Positions 7,431 through 14,421 of a DNA stretch of 14,421 nt are shown in pieces (the stretch's first letter is position 1; the number at the start of each line of letters is the position of its first letter). The notes under the pieces were generated by a model that saw nothing but the letters and a program-made list of their open reading frames with translations, was not told the DNA's origin and ran no database searches. A program made the translations under genes and the position numbers. The DNA comes from Candidatus Adiutrix sp. GTDB taxonomy: Bacteria > Desulfobacterota > Desulfarculia > Adiutricales > Adiutricaceae. The stretch is taken from NCBI GenBank assembly GCA_031273445.1, contig JAISRV010000281.1, positions 1 through 14,421 of the forward strand. Direction: 5' to 3'.

Positions 7431-8281
7431 TGAATTCGGGAAAATACGCCATGAATGCGGAAACTTCCAAATGGATCCCCAGAATACTGATTTTGATCAG
7501 CTTTCTCTTCATCCTGCTGATGCTGGTCACGCCGCTGACGGTCATCATGACTGAAGCCTTCCGGGCGGGCCTTAAAAGCTACTGGCGGGCCGTGTCCGAC
7601 CCTTACGCCTTAAAAGCGCTCCAGCTCACGCTCCTGGCCGCGACGACGGCCGTCGTCCTGAACACCGCCTTCGGCCTGACCGCCGCCTGGGCCATCACCC
7701 GCTTCTCTTTCAAAGGCAAGGGTTTAATCACGACTTTAATCGACATTCCCTTCGCCGTTTCGCCGATCATCGCCGGCCTCATCTTCATACTGACCTTCGG
7801 GCGGCTAAGCTGGCTGCATCCCTTTCTGAGCGCGCACGACCTGAAGGTCGTCTTCGCCGCCCCCGGCATCGTCATCGTGACCCTGTTCGTCACCTTCCCC
7901 TTCGTGGCCAGGGAAATCATCCCTGTTCTGGAAGCGCGCGGCACTGACGAAGAACAAGCCGCGGCCCTGATGGGGGCCGGCCTCTTCGCCATCTTTCGCC
8001 GCATCACCTTTCCGCATATCCGCTGGGCCCTGTTATACAGCGTGATTCTTTGCGCGGCCCGGGCCATCGGGGAATTCGGGGCGGTCTCGGTCGTCTCCGG
8101 CCACCTGCGCGGCAAAACCAATACCCTGCCCCTGCATGTCGAAATTCTGTACAACGAATACCAGTTCAATGCGGCTTTCGCCGTGTCTTCGCTCTTGGCG
8201 TTCGCGGCCATCGGCATCCTGACGGCCCGCAACATCGTCGAATTCACCGCCAAAAAAGAGGAAGAAGGCCATGTACGTTGA
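7430..8281 (+). CDS. cysW: sulfate ABC transporter permease CysW
   Basis: Second membrane subunit of the sulfate importer (283 aa, about six hydrophobic segments). The permease loop that contacts CysA is at about residues 174-200 (EEQAAALMGAG, then FRRITFPHIRWAL). IPFAVSPIIAGLIFIL, ARAIGEFGAVSVVSGHLRGKTNTLPL and VEILYNEYQFNAAF are characteristic of CysW. The start at 7430 overlaps the cysT stop (TAATG). An in-frame ATG at 7451 (residue 8) is an alternative; neither has a strong SD, so coupled translation is likely. The 3' end overlaps cysA by 11 bp. Confidence 0.95.
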   Translation: MNSGKYAMNAETSKWIPRILILISFLFILLMLVTPLTVIMTEAFRAGLKSYWRAVSDPYALKALQLTLLAATTAVVLNTAFGLTAAWAITRFSFKGKGLITTLIDIPFAVSPIIAGLIFILTFGRLSWLHPFLSAHDLKVVFAAPGIVIVTLFVTFPFVAREIIPVLEARGTDEEQAAALMGAGLFAIFRRITFPHIRWALLYSVILCAARAIGEFGAVSVVSGHLRGKTNTLPLHVEILYNEYQFNAAFAVSSLLAFAAIGILTARNIVEFTAKKEEEGHVR

Positions 8282-9341
8282 GTTGAAAGGGATCAATAAA
8301 CGGTTCCAGGACGTACCGGCTTCCAGGGAGGTGAGCTTCGGCCTCAGGCAAGGCGTCCTGGCGGCCCTGCTCGGCCCGAGCGGCAGCGGCAAAACCACCA
8401 TCCTGCGCATGATCGCGGGGCTGGAACACCCCGATTCCGGCGATATCCTTATAGACGGCCTGCGCATAAACGAGGTGGAGCCCAGCCGCCGGGGCATCGG
8501 CTTCGTCTTCCAGAATTACGCCCTGTTCCGCCACATGAATGTCTACGACAACATCGCCTTTGGCCTGTCGGTCAAAAAAGAACGCCCGGAGGCCATCAGG
8601 GACAAGGTGGGCGGGCTGTTGGAGCTGATCGGCCTGGCCGGCCTGGAACGCCGCTTCCCCGCCCAGCTCTCCGGCGGTCAGAAGCAACGCGTGGCCTTTG
8701 CCCGGGCCCTGGCTCCCGACCCGCGGCTATTGCTGCTGGATGAACCCTTCGCGGCCATCGACGCCAAAGTGCGCCGAGAGCTGCGCTCCTGGCTGCGCGA
8801 AATGATCAGCCGACTGGGCATCACCAGCATCTTCGTGACCCATGACCAGGATGAAGCCATTGAAGTGGCCGATGAAATTCTGGTCACCAATCTGGGCCGG
8901 GTGGAGCAGAAGGGTTCTCCCCTGTCCCTATATAAAGCGCCGGCGACTCCGTTTGTGGCCAAATTCATCGGCGAATCCACGCTCATCGACGACGTCGGGG
9001 CCTTAAACGGCTTTGAGGCGGCCCCGCCGGGCGCCACGGGCGCGGTCAGGCCGGAATTCATAAAAATATTCACGCTCAGTGAAAGCGTGCAATATGAAGG
9101 CAGCGCCGAAGACGCCGTCGTTGAGCGCCTGGCTTTCCGGGGCGACTCTCTGGAGGTGTGGCTGAAGTGCAAGGGCATGACTCTCCCGGCGCGCTATTCG
9201 CTTGAAAAAAGGCCGCTGGCGGTCGGCGAGCCCGTCAAGGCCCTGATTTACCGCCTCTACGCCTTCGAAGACGACCGGGTCAGACTCTTCAACAACAGCC
9301 GCCTGGGCGACCATCCCCTCGGCTATTCCTACAGCATCTGA
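8271..9341 (+). CDS. cysA: sulfate ABC transporter ATP-binding protein CysA
   Basis: Cytoplasmic ATPase that powers sulfate import through CysT/CysW. It is 356 aa and its ABC motifs are intact: Walker A GPSGSGKTT (35-43), Q-loop Q81 in FVFQNYALF, signature LSGGQ (133-137), Walker B LLLLDEP with D157/E158, and switch H191. The C-terminal third (about 240-350) is the beta-rich regulatory TOBE-like domain typical of CysA and related importers. The start is supported by a purine-rich SD (GAGGAAGAAGG) just upstream, inside the end of cysW (11-bp overlap). A 38-bp gap leads to the AprA-like gene. Maltose- and iron-type ATPases share this fold; the neighbours fix the substrate as sulfate. Confidence 0.95.
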   Translation: MYVELKGINKRFQDVPASREVSFGLRQGVLAALLGPSGSGKTTILRMIAGLEHPDSGDILIDGLRINEVEPSRRGIGFVFQNYALFRHMNVYDNIAFGLSVKKERPEAIRDKVGGLLELIGLAGLERRFPAQLSGGQKQRVAFARALAPDPRLLLLDEPFAAIDAKVRRELRSWLREMISRLGITSIFVTHDQDEAIEVADEILVTNLGRVEQKGSPLSLYKAPATPFVAKFIGESTLIDDVGALNGFEAAPPGATGAVRPEFIKIFTLSESVQYEGSAEDAVVERLAFRGDSLEVWLKCKGMTLPARYSLEKRPLAVGEPVKALIYRLYAFEDDRVRLFNNSRLGDHPLGYSYSI

Positions 9342-9379
9342 TTCCAGGTTTGATTTGGAGTTGGAATAAGAGGCGGAAG

Positions 9380-11068
9380 ATGCGGTCAATCTCTTTGGAA
9401 GCGGACATTCTGATCATCGGCGGCGGCGCGGCCGGCTGCTACGCGGCCCTTTGCGCGGCCCGGCGGTCGGGGGCCAGAGTTCTTCTGGCGGAAAAAGCCA
9501 ATATCGAGCGCAGCGGCTGCCTGGCGGCCGGGGTCAACGCCGTCAACGCCTACATCGGCCAGGGGCATACGCCGGAAGACTACGTGGAATACGCCCGGCG
9601 CGACGCCGAGGGCATAGTCCGCGAGGACTTGTTGCTGACCATGGCCGAAAGGCTCAACGGCGTCGCCCTGGCCCTGGAAGCCCTGGGCTTGACGATTCTG
9701 AAGGACGAGCAGGGCCGCTACGCCTCCAGAGGCTGGCGCAACATCAAGATAAACGGCGAAAACATAAAGCCTCTCCTGGCCGCGGCGGTTCGCGCCGAGC
9801 CGGCCGTCAAAGTCGTCAACCACGTCAACGTGGTCTCGTATCTGGCGGACAATGGCCGGATACTTGGGGCCGTGGGCTTCGGGGCGGACGAAGCGGCGCA
9901 ATATGTGCTGCGAGCGCCCGCCGTCATCTGCGCCACGGGAGGGGCGGCGGGGCTGTATCGGCCGAACAGCCCCGGCTTCGCCCGGCAGGCCATGTGGTAC
10001 CCGCCGTTCAACACCGGGGCCGGCTACGCCATGGGCATCCTGGCCGGAGCGGAAATGACCGCCCTGGAGATGCGCTTCGTGGCCTTGCGCTGCAAAGACG
10101 TCATCGCCCCGACCGGCGCCCTGGCCCAGGGGGCCGGGGCCAGGCAGATCAACAAACTGGGTCAGGTCTACGAAAAACGCTACGGCCTGAGCACCTCGCA
10201 ACGCGTTTACGGCACGCTCAGGGAAAACCTGGAAGGCCGCGGACCCTGCCGCCTGCGCGCGGAAAACCTGGGGCCGGAGCAAATCGAAGACCTGTACCGG
10301 GCCTATTTGAATATGGCCCCCGCCCAGACTTTGAAATGGGTGGAGGAAAGCGCGGGCGCCGGCGCGGCTCTTGAAGCGGAGATAGAGGCCGCCGGGCCCT
10401 ATATCGTCGGCGGCCATACCGCGTCCGGCTACTGGGTGGATACGCAACGCCGGACCACGCTCCGGGGGCTTTTCGCGGCCGGGGACGTGGCCGGGGGCTG
10501 CCCCCAGAAATACGTCAGCGGGGCCATGGCCGAAGCCGCCATCGCCGCCGAGGCCGCCTGGGATTACGCGCGGGCCAATCCCCCGCCGGCCCGCGCCGCC
10601 GCGCTCGACGCGCAGGCCCAGGCCCTTCACGACGAGGCGGAAGGCTATCTCAGCCGCGCCGACGCGCTCATAGACGCCGACCAGATTGAGGCGGCCATGC
10701 AAAAAACCATGGACGAATACGCCGGCGGCCTGACCGCCCGCTACAGCTACAACGAAGCGCAACTGGACAAAGCCGACGGGCGGATCAGCGAATTGACGGC
10801 CCTTAGCGCGAGGCTGGGGGCCGAAGATATGTACGGCCTTATGAAAATTCACGAGTTGCGGGAACGCCTGGTGGTCTGCCGTAGTCTCATCGCCCATCTC
10901 AAGGCCCGCCGGGAAACGCGCTGGCCAGGCTTCGGCGTCCATCTGGACTACCCGGAGAAAAGCGAAAACTGGCTCCGGCACGTCAATTCCCGCCTGGAAC
11001 ACGGCCAAATACGGATAATATTCCGTGATCTGGCCGCCAAGGAAGCGCGCTATGAGCATCATCATTGA
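9380..11068 (+). CDS. AprA-like FAD flavoprotein, probable APS reductase catalytic subunit (assimilatory setting)
   Basis: Predicted to reduce adenosine 5'-phosphosulfate to sulfite and AMP with its ferredoxin partner. An N-terminal FAD-binding motif ILIIGGGAAGC (GGGAAG at 14-19) places it in the fumarate reductase/AprA flavoprotein family. Aligned from memory with dissimilatory AprA, catalytic-pocket residues appear kept: N56 (AVNAYIG), Y68 (EDYVEY), E127 (INGENIK), W206 (MWYPPFN), R237 (FVALRCKD) and H346 (GGHTASGYWVD). GLFAAGDVAGG (near 370) is the second FAD contact. At 562 aa it is clearly shorter than dissimilatory AprA (about 620-660). ATG 9380 is preferred, with GAGGCGG just upstream; a TTG at 9350 is in frame but unsupported. 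The C-terminus ends in three His and overlaps the ferredoxin gene by 17 bp. I recall a similar gene next to cysDN in Clostridium acetobutylicum. Substrate is inferred from family and context. Confidence 0.85.
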   Translation: MRSISLEADILIIGGGAAGCYAALCAARRSGARVLLAEKANIERSGCLAAGVNAVNAYIGQGHTPEDYVEYARRDAEGIVREDLLLTMAERLNGVALALEALGLTILKDEQGRYASRGWRNIKINGENIKPLLAAAVRAEPAVKVVNHVNVVSYLADNGRILGAVGFGADEAAQYVLRAPAVICATGGAAGLYRPNSPGFARQAMWYPPFNTGAGYAMGILAGAEMTALEMRFVALRCKDVIAPTGALAQGAGARQINKLGQVYEKRYGLSTSQRVYGTLRENLEGRGPCRLRAENLGPEQIEDLYRAYLNMAPAQTLKWVEESAGAGAALEAEIEAAGPYIVGGHTASGYWVDTQRRTTLRGLFAAGDVAGGCPQKYVSGAMAEAAIAAEAAWDYARANPPPARAAALDAQAQALHDEAEGYLSRADALIDADQIEAAMQKTMDEYAGGLTARYSYNEAQLDKADGRISELTALSARLGAEDMYGLMKIHELRERLVVCRSLIAHLKARRETRWPGFGVHLDYPEKSENWLRHVNSRLEHGQIRIIFRDLAAKEARYEHHH

Positions 11069-11366
11069 CCCCAGCGCCTGCACCGGCTGCGGGCTTTGCC
11101 GGGAAGTCTGCCCGGGGAACCTCTTGTGCGCCGACGAAAACGGCCGGGCGGCCATCCGCCGCCCGGCCGACTGCTGGAACTGCGCGGCCTGCCTGAAGGC
11201 TTGCGCGCAAACGGCCATAGCCCTGTATCTGCCGCCGGAAATCGGAGGCAACGGGGCCAGCCTGCGGGTCAGCCGGGAGGGGGACTTGCTCCACTGGCTC
11301 TTTTCCCTGCCGGACGGGCGCCGGCGGGTCATAACCGTGGATCGCCGCAACGCGAATCATTACTGA
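11052..11366 (+). CDS. AprB-like 2[4Fe-4S] ferredoxin, electron-transfer subunit of the AprA-like enzyme
   Basis: Carries electrons to the FAD of the AprA-like subunit. It is 104 aa from ATG 11052, preceded by AAGGAAG and lying inside the end of the AprA-like gene (17-bp overlap, coupled). Two four-Cys clusters are complete: C10-x2-C13-x2-C16-x3-C20-P, and C41-x2-C44-x2-C47-x3-C51. The second reads [11 protein letters not shown] and recalls the CWxC segment of dissimilatory AprB, where the Trp (here W42) lies on the electron path to FAD. The Pro usually following the last Cys is Ala. The protein is shorter than dissimilatory AprB (about 150 aa), so the tail that wraps AprA is reduced to about 45 residues. 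An upstream in-frame ATG at 11025 has no better support. A generic ferredoxin is the alternative. Confidence 0.88.
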   Translation: MSIIIDPSACTGCGLCREVCPGNLLCADENGRAAIRRPADCWNCAACLKACAQTAIALYLPPEIGGNGASLRVSREGDLLHWLFSLPDGRRRVITVDRRNANHY

Positions 11367-11377
11367 CGGGGACGACC

Positions 11378-12178
11378 ATGAATCATTTGGACATGCTGGA
11401 AGCGCAGAGCGTCTTCATTTTGCGCGAAGCCTACAAAAAACTCGGCAAACTGGGCATGCTCTGGTCTATCGGCAAGGACTCCACCGTCATGCTCTGGCTG
11501 GCCAAAAAAGCCTTTTTCGGCCACTGCCCTTTCCCTTTCATTCACGTGGACACGACCTACAAAATTCCGGAGATGATCGCCTACCGCGACAAAACGGCCG
11601 CTGACCTGGGGTTGGATCTGATCGTGTACTCCAACCGGGAAGCCCTGGCGGCGGGCCTGGGCCCGGCCTCGGGCCGCCTGGTCTGTTGCCAGGCGCTGAA
11701 AACCGAGGCGCTGCAGCAAATGACCAGGCAGTATGCCTTTGACGGCCTGATCGTGGGCGTTCGTCGGGACGAGGAAGGCTCCCGCTCCAAAGAACGCGTC
11801 TTTTCCGAGCGCAACGCCCAGGATCAGTGGGACTACGCCAACCAGCCGCCGGAACTCTGGGACCAGTTCAAGACCGATTTCCCCAAAGGCCACCACATCC
11901 GTGTTCATCCGCTTTTGCAGTGGAATGAACTTGACGTCTGGCGCTATATCGAACGGGAAAACATGCCGATCATCGACCTGTATTTCGCCCGCGACGGCGA
12001 AAGATACAGAAGCCTGGGCTGTGCGCCCTGCACGGGCAAAATCGCCTCCAAAGCCGCCACTGTGGCCGAAATCATCGTCGAACTGGAAAAAACCTCCGTG
12101 GCCGAACGGGCCGGCCGGGCGCAGGATCAGGAAGACTCTTACGCCATGCAGAAACTAAGGAAAGCTGGATACATGTAG
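11378..12178 (+). CDS. cysD: sulfate adenylyltransferase subunit 2 (CysD) with an APS-reductase-like four-Cys motif
   Basis: Adenylylates sulfate with ATP to form APS, driven by GTP hydrolysis on CysN. It is 266 aa, shorter than E. coli CysD (302), starting at ATG 11378, 11 bp after the ferredoxin stop. The PP-loop SIGKDST (30-36), [25 protein letters not shown] (R129-R130-D131-E132-E133) and the C-terminal [20 protein letters not shown] are CysD hallmarks. Unlike E. coli CysD it has adjacent C103-C104 ([11 protein letters not shown]) and C215-x2-C218 ([12 protein letters not shown]). Bacterial APS reductases of the related CysH family ligate a [4Fe-4S] cluster with the same pattern. It lacks the catalytic C-terminal ECGLH of those reductases, so CysD is the right call. 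Whether a cluster is bound is unknown. Confidence 0.92.
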   Translation: MNHLDMLEAQSVFILREAYKKLGKLGMLWSIGKDSTVMLWLAKKAFFGHCPFPFIHVDTTYKIPEMIAYRDKTAADLGLDLIVYSNREALAAGLGPASGRLVCCQALKTEALQQMTRQYAFDGLIVGVRRDEEGSRSKERVFSERNAQDQWDYANQPPELWDQFKTDFPKGHHIRVHPLLQWNELDVWRYIERENMPIIDLYFARDGERYRSLGCAPCTGKIASKAATVAEIIVELEKTSVAERAGRAQDQEDSYAMQKLRKAGYM

Positions 12179-12179
12179 C

Positions 12180-13871
12180 ATGGAGACTTCAAGAGACATC
12201 TTAAAAATCGTGGTCGCCGGACATGTGGATCACGGGAAATCCACGGTGATAGGGCGTCTGTTATACGACGCCGACGCCCTCCCCCAGGGGGTCATCGACA
12301 AGGTCAGGCGCATCGCCGGGGAAACCGGCAAAGCCTTTGAATTCGCCTACCTTCTGGACGCCTTCGAGGAAGAACAGAAACAGGGCATCACCATCGACAC
12401 CACGCAATTGCAATTCCACACCGCCAAGCGGGATTACGTCATCATCGACGCGCCGGGCCATAAGGAATTCCTGAAGAACATGATCTCCGGCGCGGCGGAC
12501 GCCGAGGCCGCCTTTCTGGTCATAGACGCCGCCCGCGGCGTGGAGGAGCAATCCAAACGCCACGCTTATATGCTGTCGCTTCTGGGCATAAAACAGGTTT
12601 GCGTCATCGTCAACAAAATGGATCTCGCCGCCTACGCGGCGCGGGTCTACCGGCGAATCAGCCGGGACATGGACGCCTTCCTGGAGCCTTTGGGGCTTAA
12701 GGCCCGAGCCTATATCCCCCTTTCCGCGCTGAAGGGCGACAACGTGCTGCGCCGGTCCGACAATCTCGACTGGTACGACGGGCACACCCTTATCCAGGCC
12801 CTGGACGCTTTCGTCAAGGAAGGCCGCCACGGCGAAAGCCGCTTAAGGCTGCCGGTGCAGGACGTCTACAAATTCGACGACCGGCGCATTATCGCCGGTC
12901 GTCTGGAAATGGGCCGCCTGAAGGAGGGCGACGCAATCGTCATCCATCCCGGCGGGAAAAAAACCACTGTCCGGGCCCTGGCCTATTGGCTGGAAAAAGA
13001 CCGCGCCGCCGAAGCCGGGCCGGGCCAATCCATCGGCCTCATTCTTGAAGACGAGTTTTTCAACCGCCGGGGAGAAGTCATCAGCCACGAGACGGCGCCG
13101 CCCCTGACCACGCGTTCATTCCAGGCCAGCCTGTTCTGGATGGGTCAGAGCCGGCTGCGGGTCGGCCAGAAATATAAACTGAAGATCGCCACCCAGGAAA
13201 CTGAAGCGGAAATCGGAGAAATCATTCGTGTTATTGACGCGTCCACCCTGGCCGCCGGCCCGGGGGCGGAGGGGGTGAAACTGAACGATGTGGCTGAAGT
13301 GATCATAAAGGCCAGGGAGGCCGTGGTTCTGGACCTCTTCGTGAACTGCCCGGCCACCGGCAGGTTCGTCCTCGTGGACGACTACAATGTGGTCGGGGGC
13401 GGCATCGTCACCGGCGTCGAGGCGGCGCCGGAAGCTTTTCGCGGTTTTGTCTCCGGGGATATGAAAGTCGGCTGTGATTTATTTGAAGAATACTATTACA
13501 GCGTCGAAGACCAGGCGGTGAACAAACTGCCGGGGCCCGGCCTGACCTATACGGTGGGCGAGGCCGTGCCCCTGGCCGGGAAAAGTTTTTCGTATCCCGA
13601 GTTCTTCGATATCGCGGCCTTCCGCGAAAAAATGGTCGTCAAGATCAGGGCCGGGCTGACGGCCGAAGTGTTGCCGCTGGAAGAATACCGCTACGGGGGG
13701 CTGCCGGTGGTCGACGGGCGCGGTTTCGCTTTCCGGATCAGTTCGTGCGCGCAGTGGGCGGCCTGCGCCCATGATTATGCCGCCGCGACTGTGGCCGACG
13801 AGGCCGCTTTATCGGCCAAATGGCTGGATTTCTCGGCCTACAGAACCATCCCTTTCGCCGGCGGGGCCTGA
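12180..13871 (+). CDS. cysN: sulfate adenylyltransferase subunit 1 (CysN GTPase) with an extra C-terminal domain
   Basis: GTPase partner that drives APS formation by CysD. The ATG lies one base after the cysD stop. It is 563 aa. GTPase motifs: GHVDHGKST (14-22), GITIDTTQLQF (69-79), DAPGH (90-94), NKMD (145-148) and SALKGDN (about 182). G3 reads DAPGH, as in archaeal and eukaryotic EF1A, rather than the DTPGH of E. coli CysN. EF-Tu-like domains II and III run to about residue 412, ending LVDDYNVVGGGIV. E. coli CysN (475 aa) ends not far after this point, but here about 150 more residues follow (413-563). These have no P-loop, so this is not the CysC (APS kinase) fusion seen in many bifunctional CysN/NodQ proteins. 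The extension includes C432, C523 and C529 and is unrecognised. Last gene of the operon; the stop is 2 bp from the convergent flgE end. Confidence 0.92.
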   Translation: METSRDILKIVVAGHVDHGKSTVIGRLLYDADALPQGVIDKVRRIAGETGKAFEFAYLLDAFEEEQKQGITIDTTQLQFHTAKRDYVIIDAPGHKEFLKNMISGAADAEAAFLVIDAARGVEEQSKRHAYMLSLLGIKQVCVIVNKMDLAAYAARVYRRISRDMDAFLEPLGLKARAYIPLSALKGDNVLRRSDNLDWYDGHTLIQALDAFVKEGRHGESRLRLPVQDVYKFDDRRIIAGRLEMGRLKEGDAIVIHPGGKKTTVRALAYWLEKDRAAEAGPGQSIGLILEDEFFNRRGEVISHETAPPLTTRSFQASLFWMGQSRLRVGQKYKLKIATQETEAEIGEIIRVIDASTLAAGPGAEGVKLNDVAEVIIKAREAVVLDLFVNCPATGRFVLVDDYNVVGGGIVTGVEAAPEAFRGFVSGDMKVGCDLFEEYYYSVEDQAVNKLPGPGLTYTVGEAVPLAGKSFSYPEFFDIAAFREKMVVKIRAGLTAEVLPLEEYRYGGLPVVDGRGFAFRISSCAQWAACAHDYAAATVADEAALSAKWLDFSAYRTIPFAGGA

Positions 13872-13873
13872 GG

Positions 13874-14421
13874 TTATCTTTTGGTCTGTATGGCCGTGGC
13901 CAGCATGGCGTCTTTGGTGGAGACGGTTTTGGAATTGGCCTGAAAACCGCGTTGGGTGACGATCATGTTCACTATTTCCGTGGCGACGTCCACGTTGGAC
14001 TGCTCCAGGAAATTGCCGAGCACTTTTCCGGCCCCGTCCTGGCCGGGCACTAGGGTCAGGCCGTCCCCGGATTCCCCGGTTTTGGAGAAGAGGTTGTCGC
14101 CCTCTTTGGAAAGCCCCCAGGGGTTGCGAAAACGGGTCAGGGCGATTTGAAATAGAGATTCCTGCCGCCCGTTGGAGTAAATGCCGCTGACCGTCCCGTC
14201 CTCGCTCACCGAAAGTCTTTGCAGCGACCCCTCCGGATAGCCGTTGCCGTCTTTGAAGGTCGTCGACGATCGGCCGGCGAACTGGGTGGTCCCTGTTTCC
14301 TCCAACTGCCATGAGCCCGCGCCGAAGGGGTTTTTTGCCCCCATGTTCAACGAAACCTTCTGGCTGACGGTGGCCAGGTCCGCGGGATAGGGCGGATTGT
14401 CGAGCATTGCGGCCGACTGGG
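13874..14421 (-). CDS. flgE: flagellar hook protein FlgE, C-terminal part, 5' end beyond the window
   Basis: Structural protein of the flagellar hook. About 182 C-terminal residues are visible and the frame stays open to the window edge; the in-frame ATG at 14407-14405 (MLDNPP) is internal. Family signatures are clear: GTVSGIYSNGRQ, then the segment with FQIALTRFRNPWGLSK and GDNLFSKTGESG, and the conserved end GNFLEQSNVDVATEIVNMI with TQRGFQANSKTVSTKDAML, finishing TKR. The related rod proteins FlgF and FlgG share the C-terminal motif, but the preceding NGRQ/FRNPWGL region fits FlgE. It converges on cysN with a 2-bp gap and no terminator between them. Confidence 0.9.
   Translation of the reverse strand, partial: QSAAMLDNPPYPADLATVSQKVSLNMGAKNPFGAGSWQLEETGTTQFAGRSSTTFKDGNGYPEGSLQRLSVSEDGTVSGIYSNGRQESLFQIALTRFRNPWGLSKEGDNLFSKTGESGDGLTLVPGQDGAGKVLGNFLEQSNVDVATEIVNMIVTQRGFQANSKTVSTKDAMLATAIQTKR

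Noticed and set aside
9350..9379. TTG start adding ten residues to the AprA-like protein
   Set aside because: No SD in front of it. The ATG at 9380 is preceded by a purine-rich SD and begins close to the FAD-binding strand, as expected for the family.
9386..11350. Very long open frame (654 codons) on the - strand opposite the AprA-like and ferredoxin genes
   Set aside because: It overlaps two genes whose motifs and ribosome binding sites are clear. The translated product is rich in Gly, Arg and Ala and has no family resemblance.
11378..12178. Calling the cysD gene an APS reductase (CysH) because of its four cysteines
   Set aside because: The C-terminal catalytic ECGLH is absent, and the RRDEE...SRSKER and [20 protein letters not shown] segments are those of CysD next to CysN.
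13416..13871. CysC (APS kinase) domain fused to CysN
   Set aside because: No P-loop or other APS kinase motif in the extension; length alone suggested it.

Overview
The window is GC-rich, densely packed bacterial DNA from a Gram-negative, flagellated organism: it has a periplasm-spanning RND metal pump, a periplasmic binding protein and a flagellar hook gene. A strict or facultative anaerobe of the Deltaproteobacteria/Desulfobacterota type is the best guess. The reasons are the combination of an AprA/AprB-like APS reductase pair with CysDN, base composition and gene style; no marker in the window settles the taxonomy.

Region 1 (1-4217, + strand) is the end of a Cu(I)/Ag(I) efflux operon: the C-terminal part of the membrane-fusion protein CusB, translationally coupled to a complete CusA pump. 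The CusA methionine triad and proton-relay residues fall at the same residue numbers as I recall for E. coli CusA (M573/M623/M672, D405/E939/K984). Region 2 (4218-5534) holds one small unrecognised gene on the - strand (4347-4730), followed by an AT-richer intergenic stretch. That stretch has an AT-only inverted repeat, a perfect 15-bp tandem repeat, a candidate promoter and a long leader containing a 36-codon ORF with a strong ribosome binding site and a Cys-Cys pair.

Region 3 (5535-13871, + strand) is a complete eight-gene sulfate uptake and activation operon: sbp, cysT, cysW, cysA, an AprA-like flavoprotein, an AprB-like ferredoxin, cysD and cysN. Genes overlap or lie within 55 bp of each other. 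Sulfate is captured by Sbp, imported by CysTWA, activated to APS by CysDN and, by inference, reduced to sulfite by the AprA/AprB-like pair. There is no APS kinase (CysC) or PAPS reductase (CysH), so the route appears to bypass PAPS. I recall the same gene set in Clostridium acetobutylicum, so the cluster as a whole is not new.

Less expected features are: (i) the CysD carries the CC...CxxC four-cysteine pattern that binds [4Fe-4S] in bacterial assimilatory APS reductases, a relative of CysD; (ii) CysN has about 150 extra C-terminal residues that are not an APS kinase; (iii) the leader ORF could be a cysteine-sensing attenuation peptide; (iv) a perfect 12-bp hairpin lies between sbp and cysT.

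Region 4 (13874-14421, - strand) is the C-terminal end of the flagellar hook protein FlgE, convergent with cysN and only 2 bp away.
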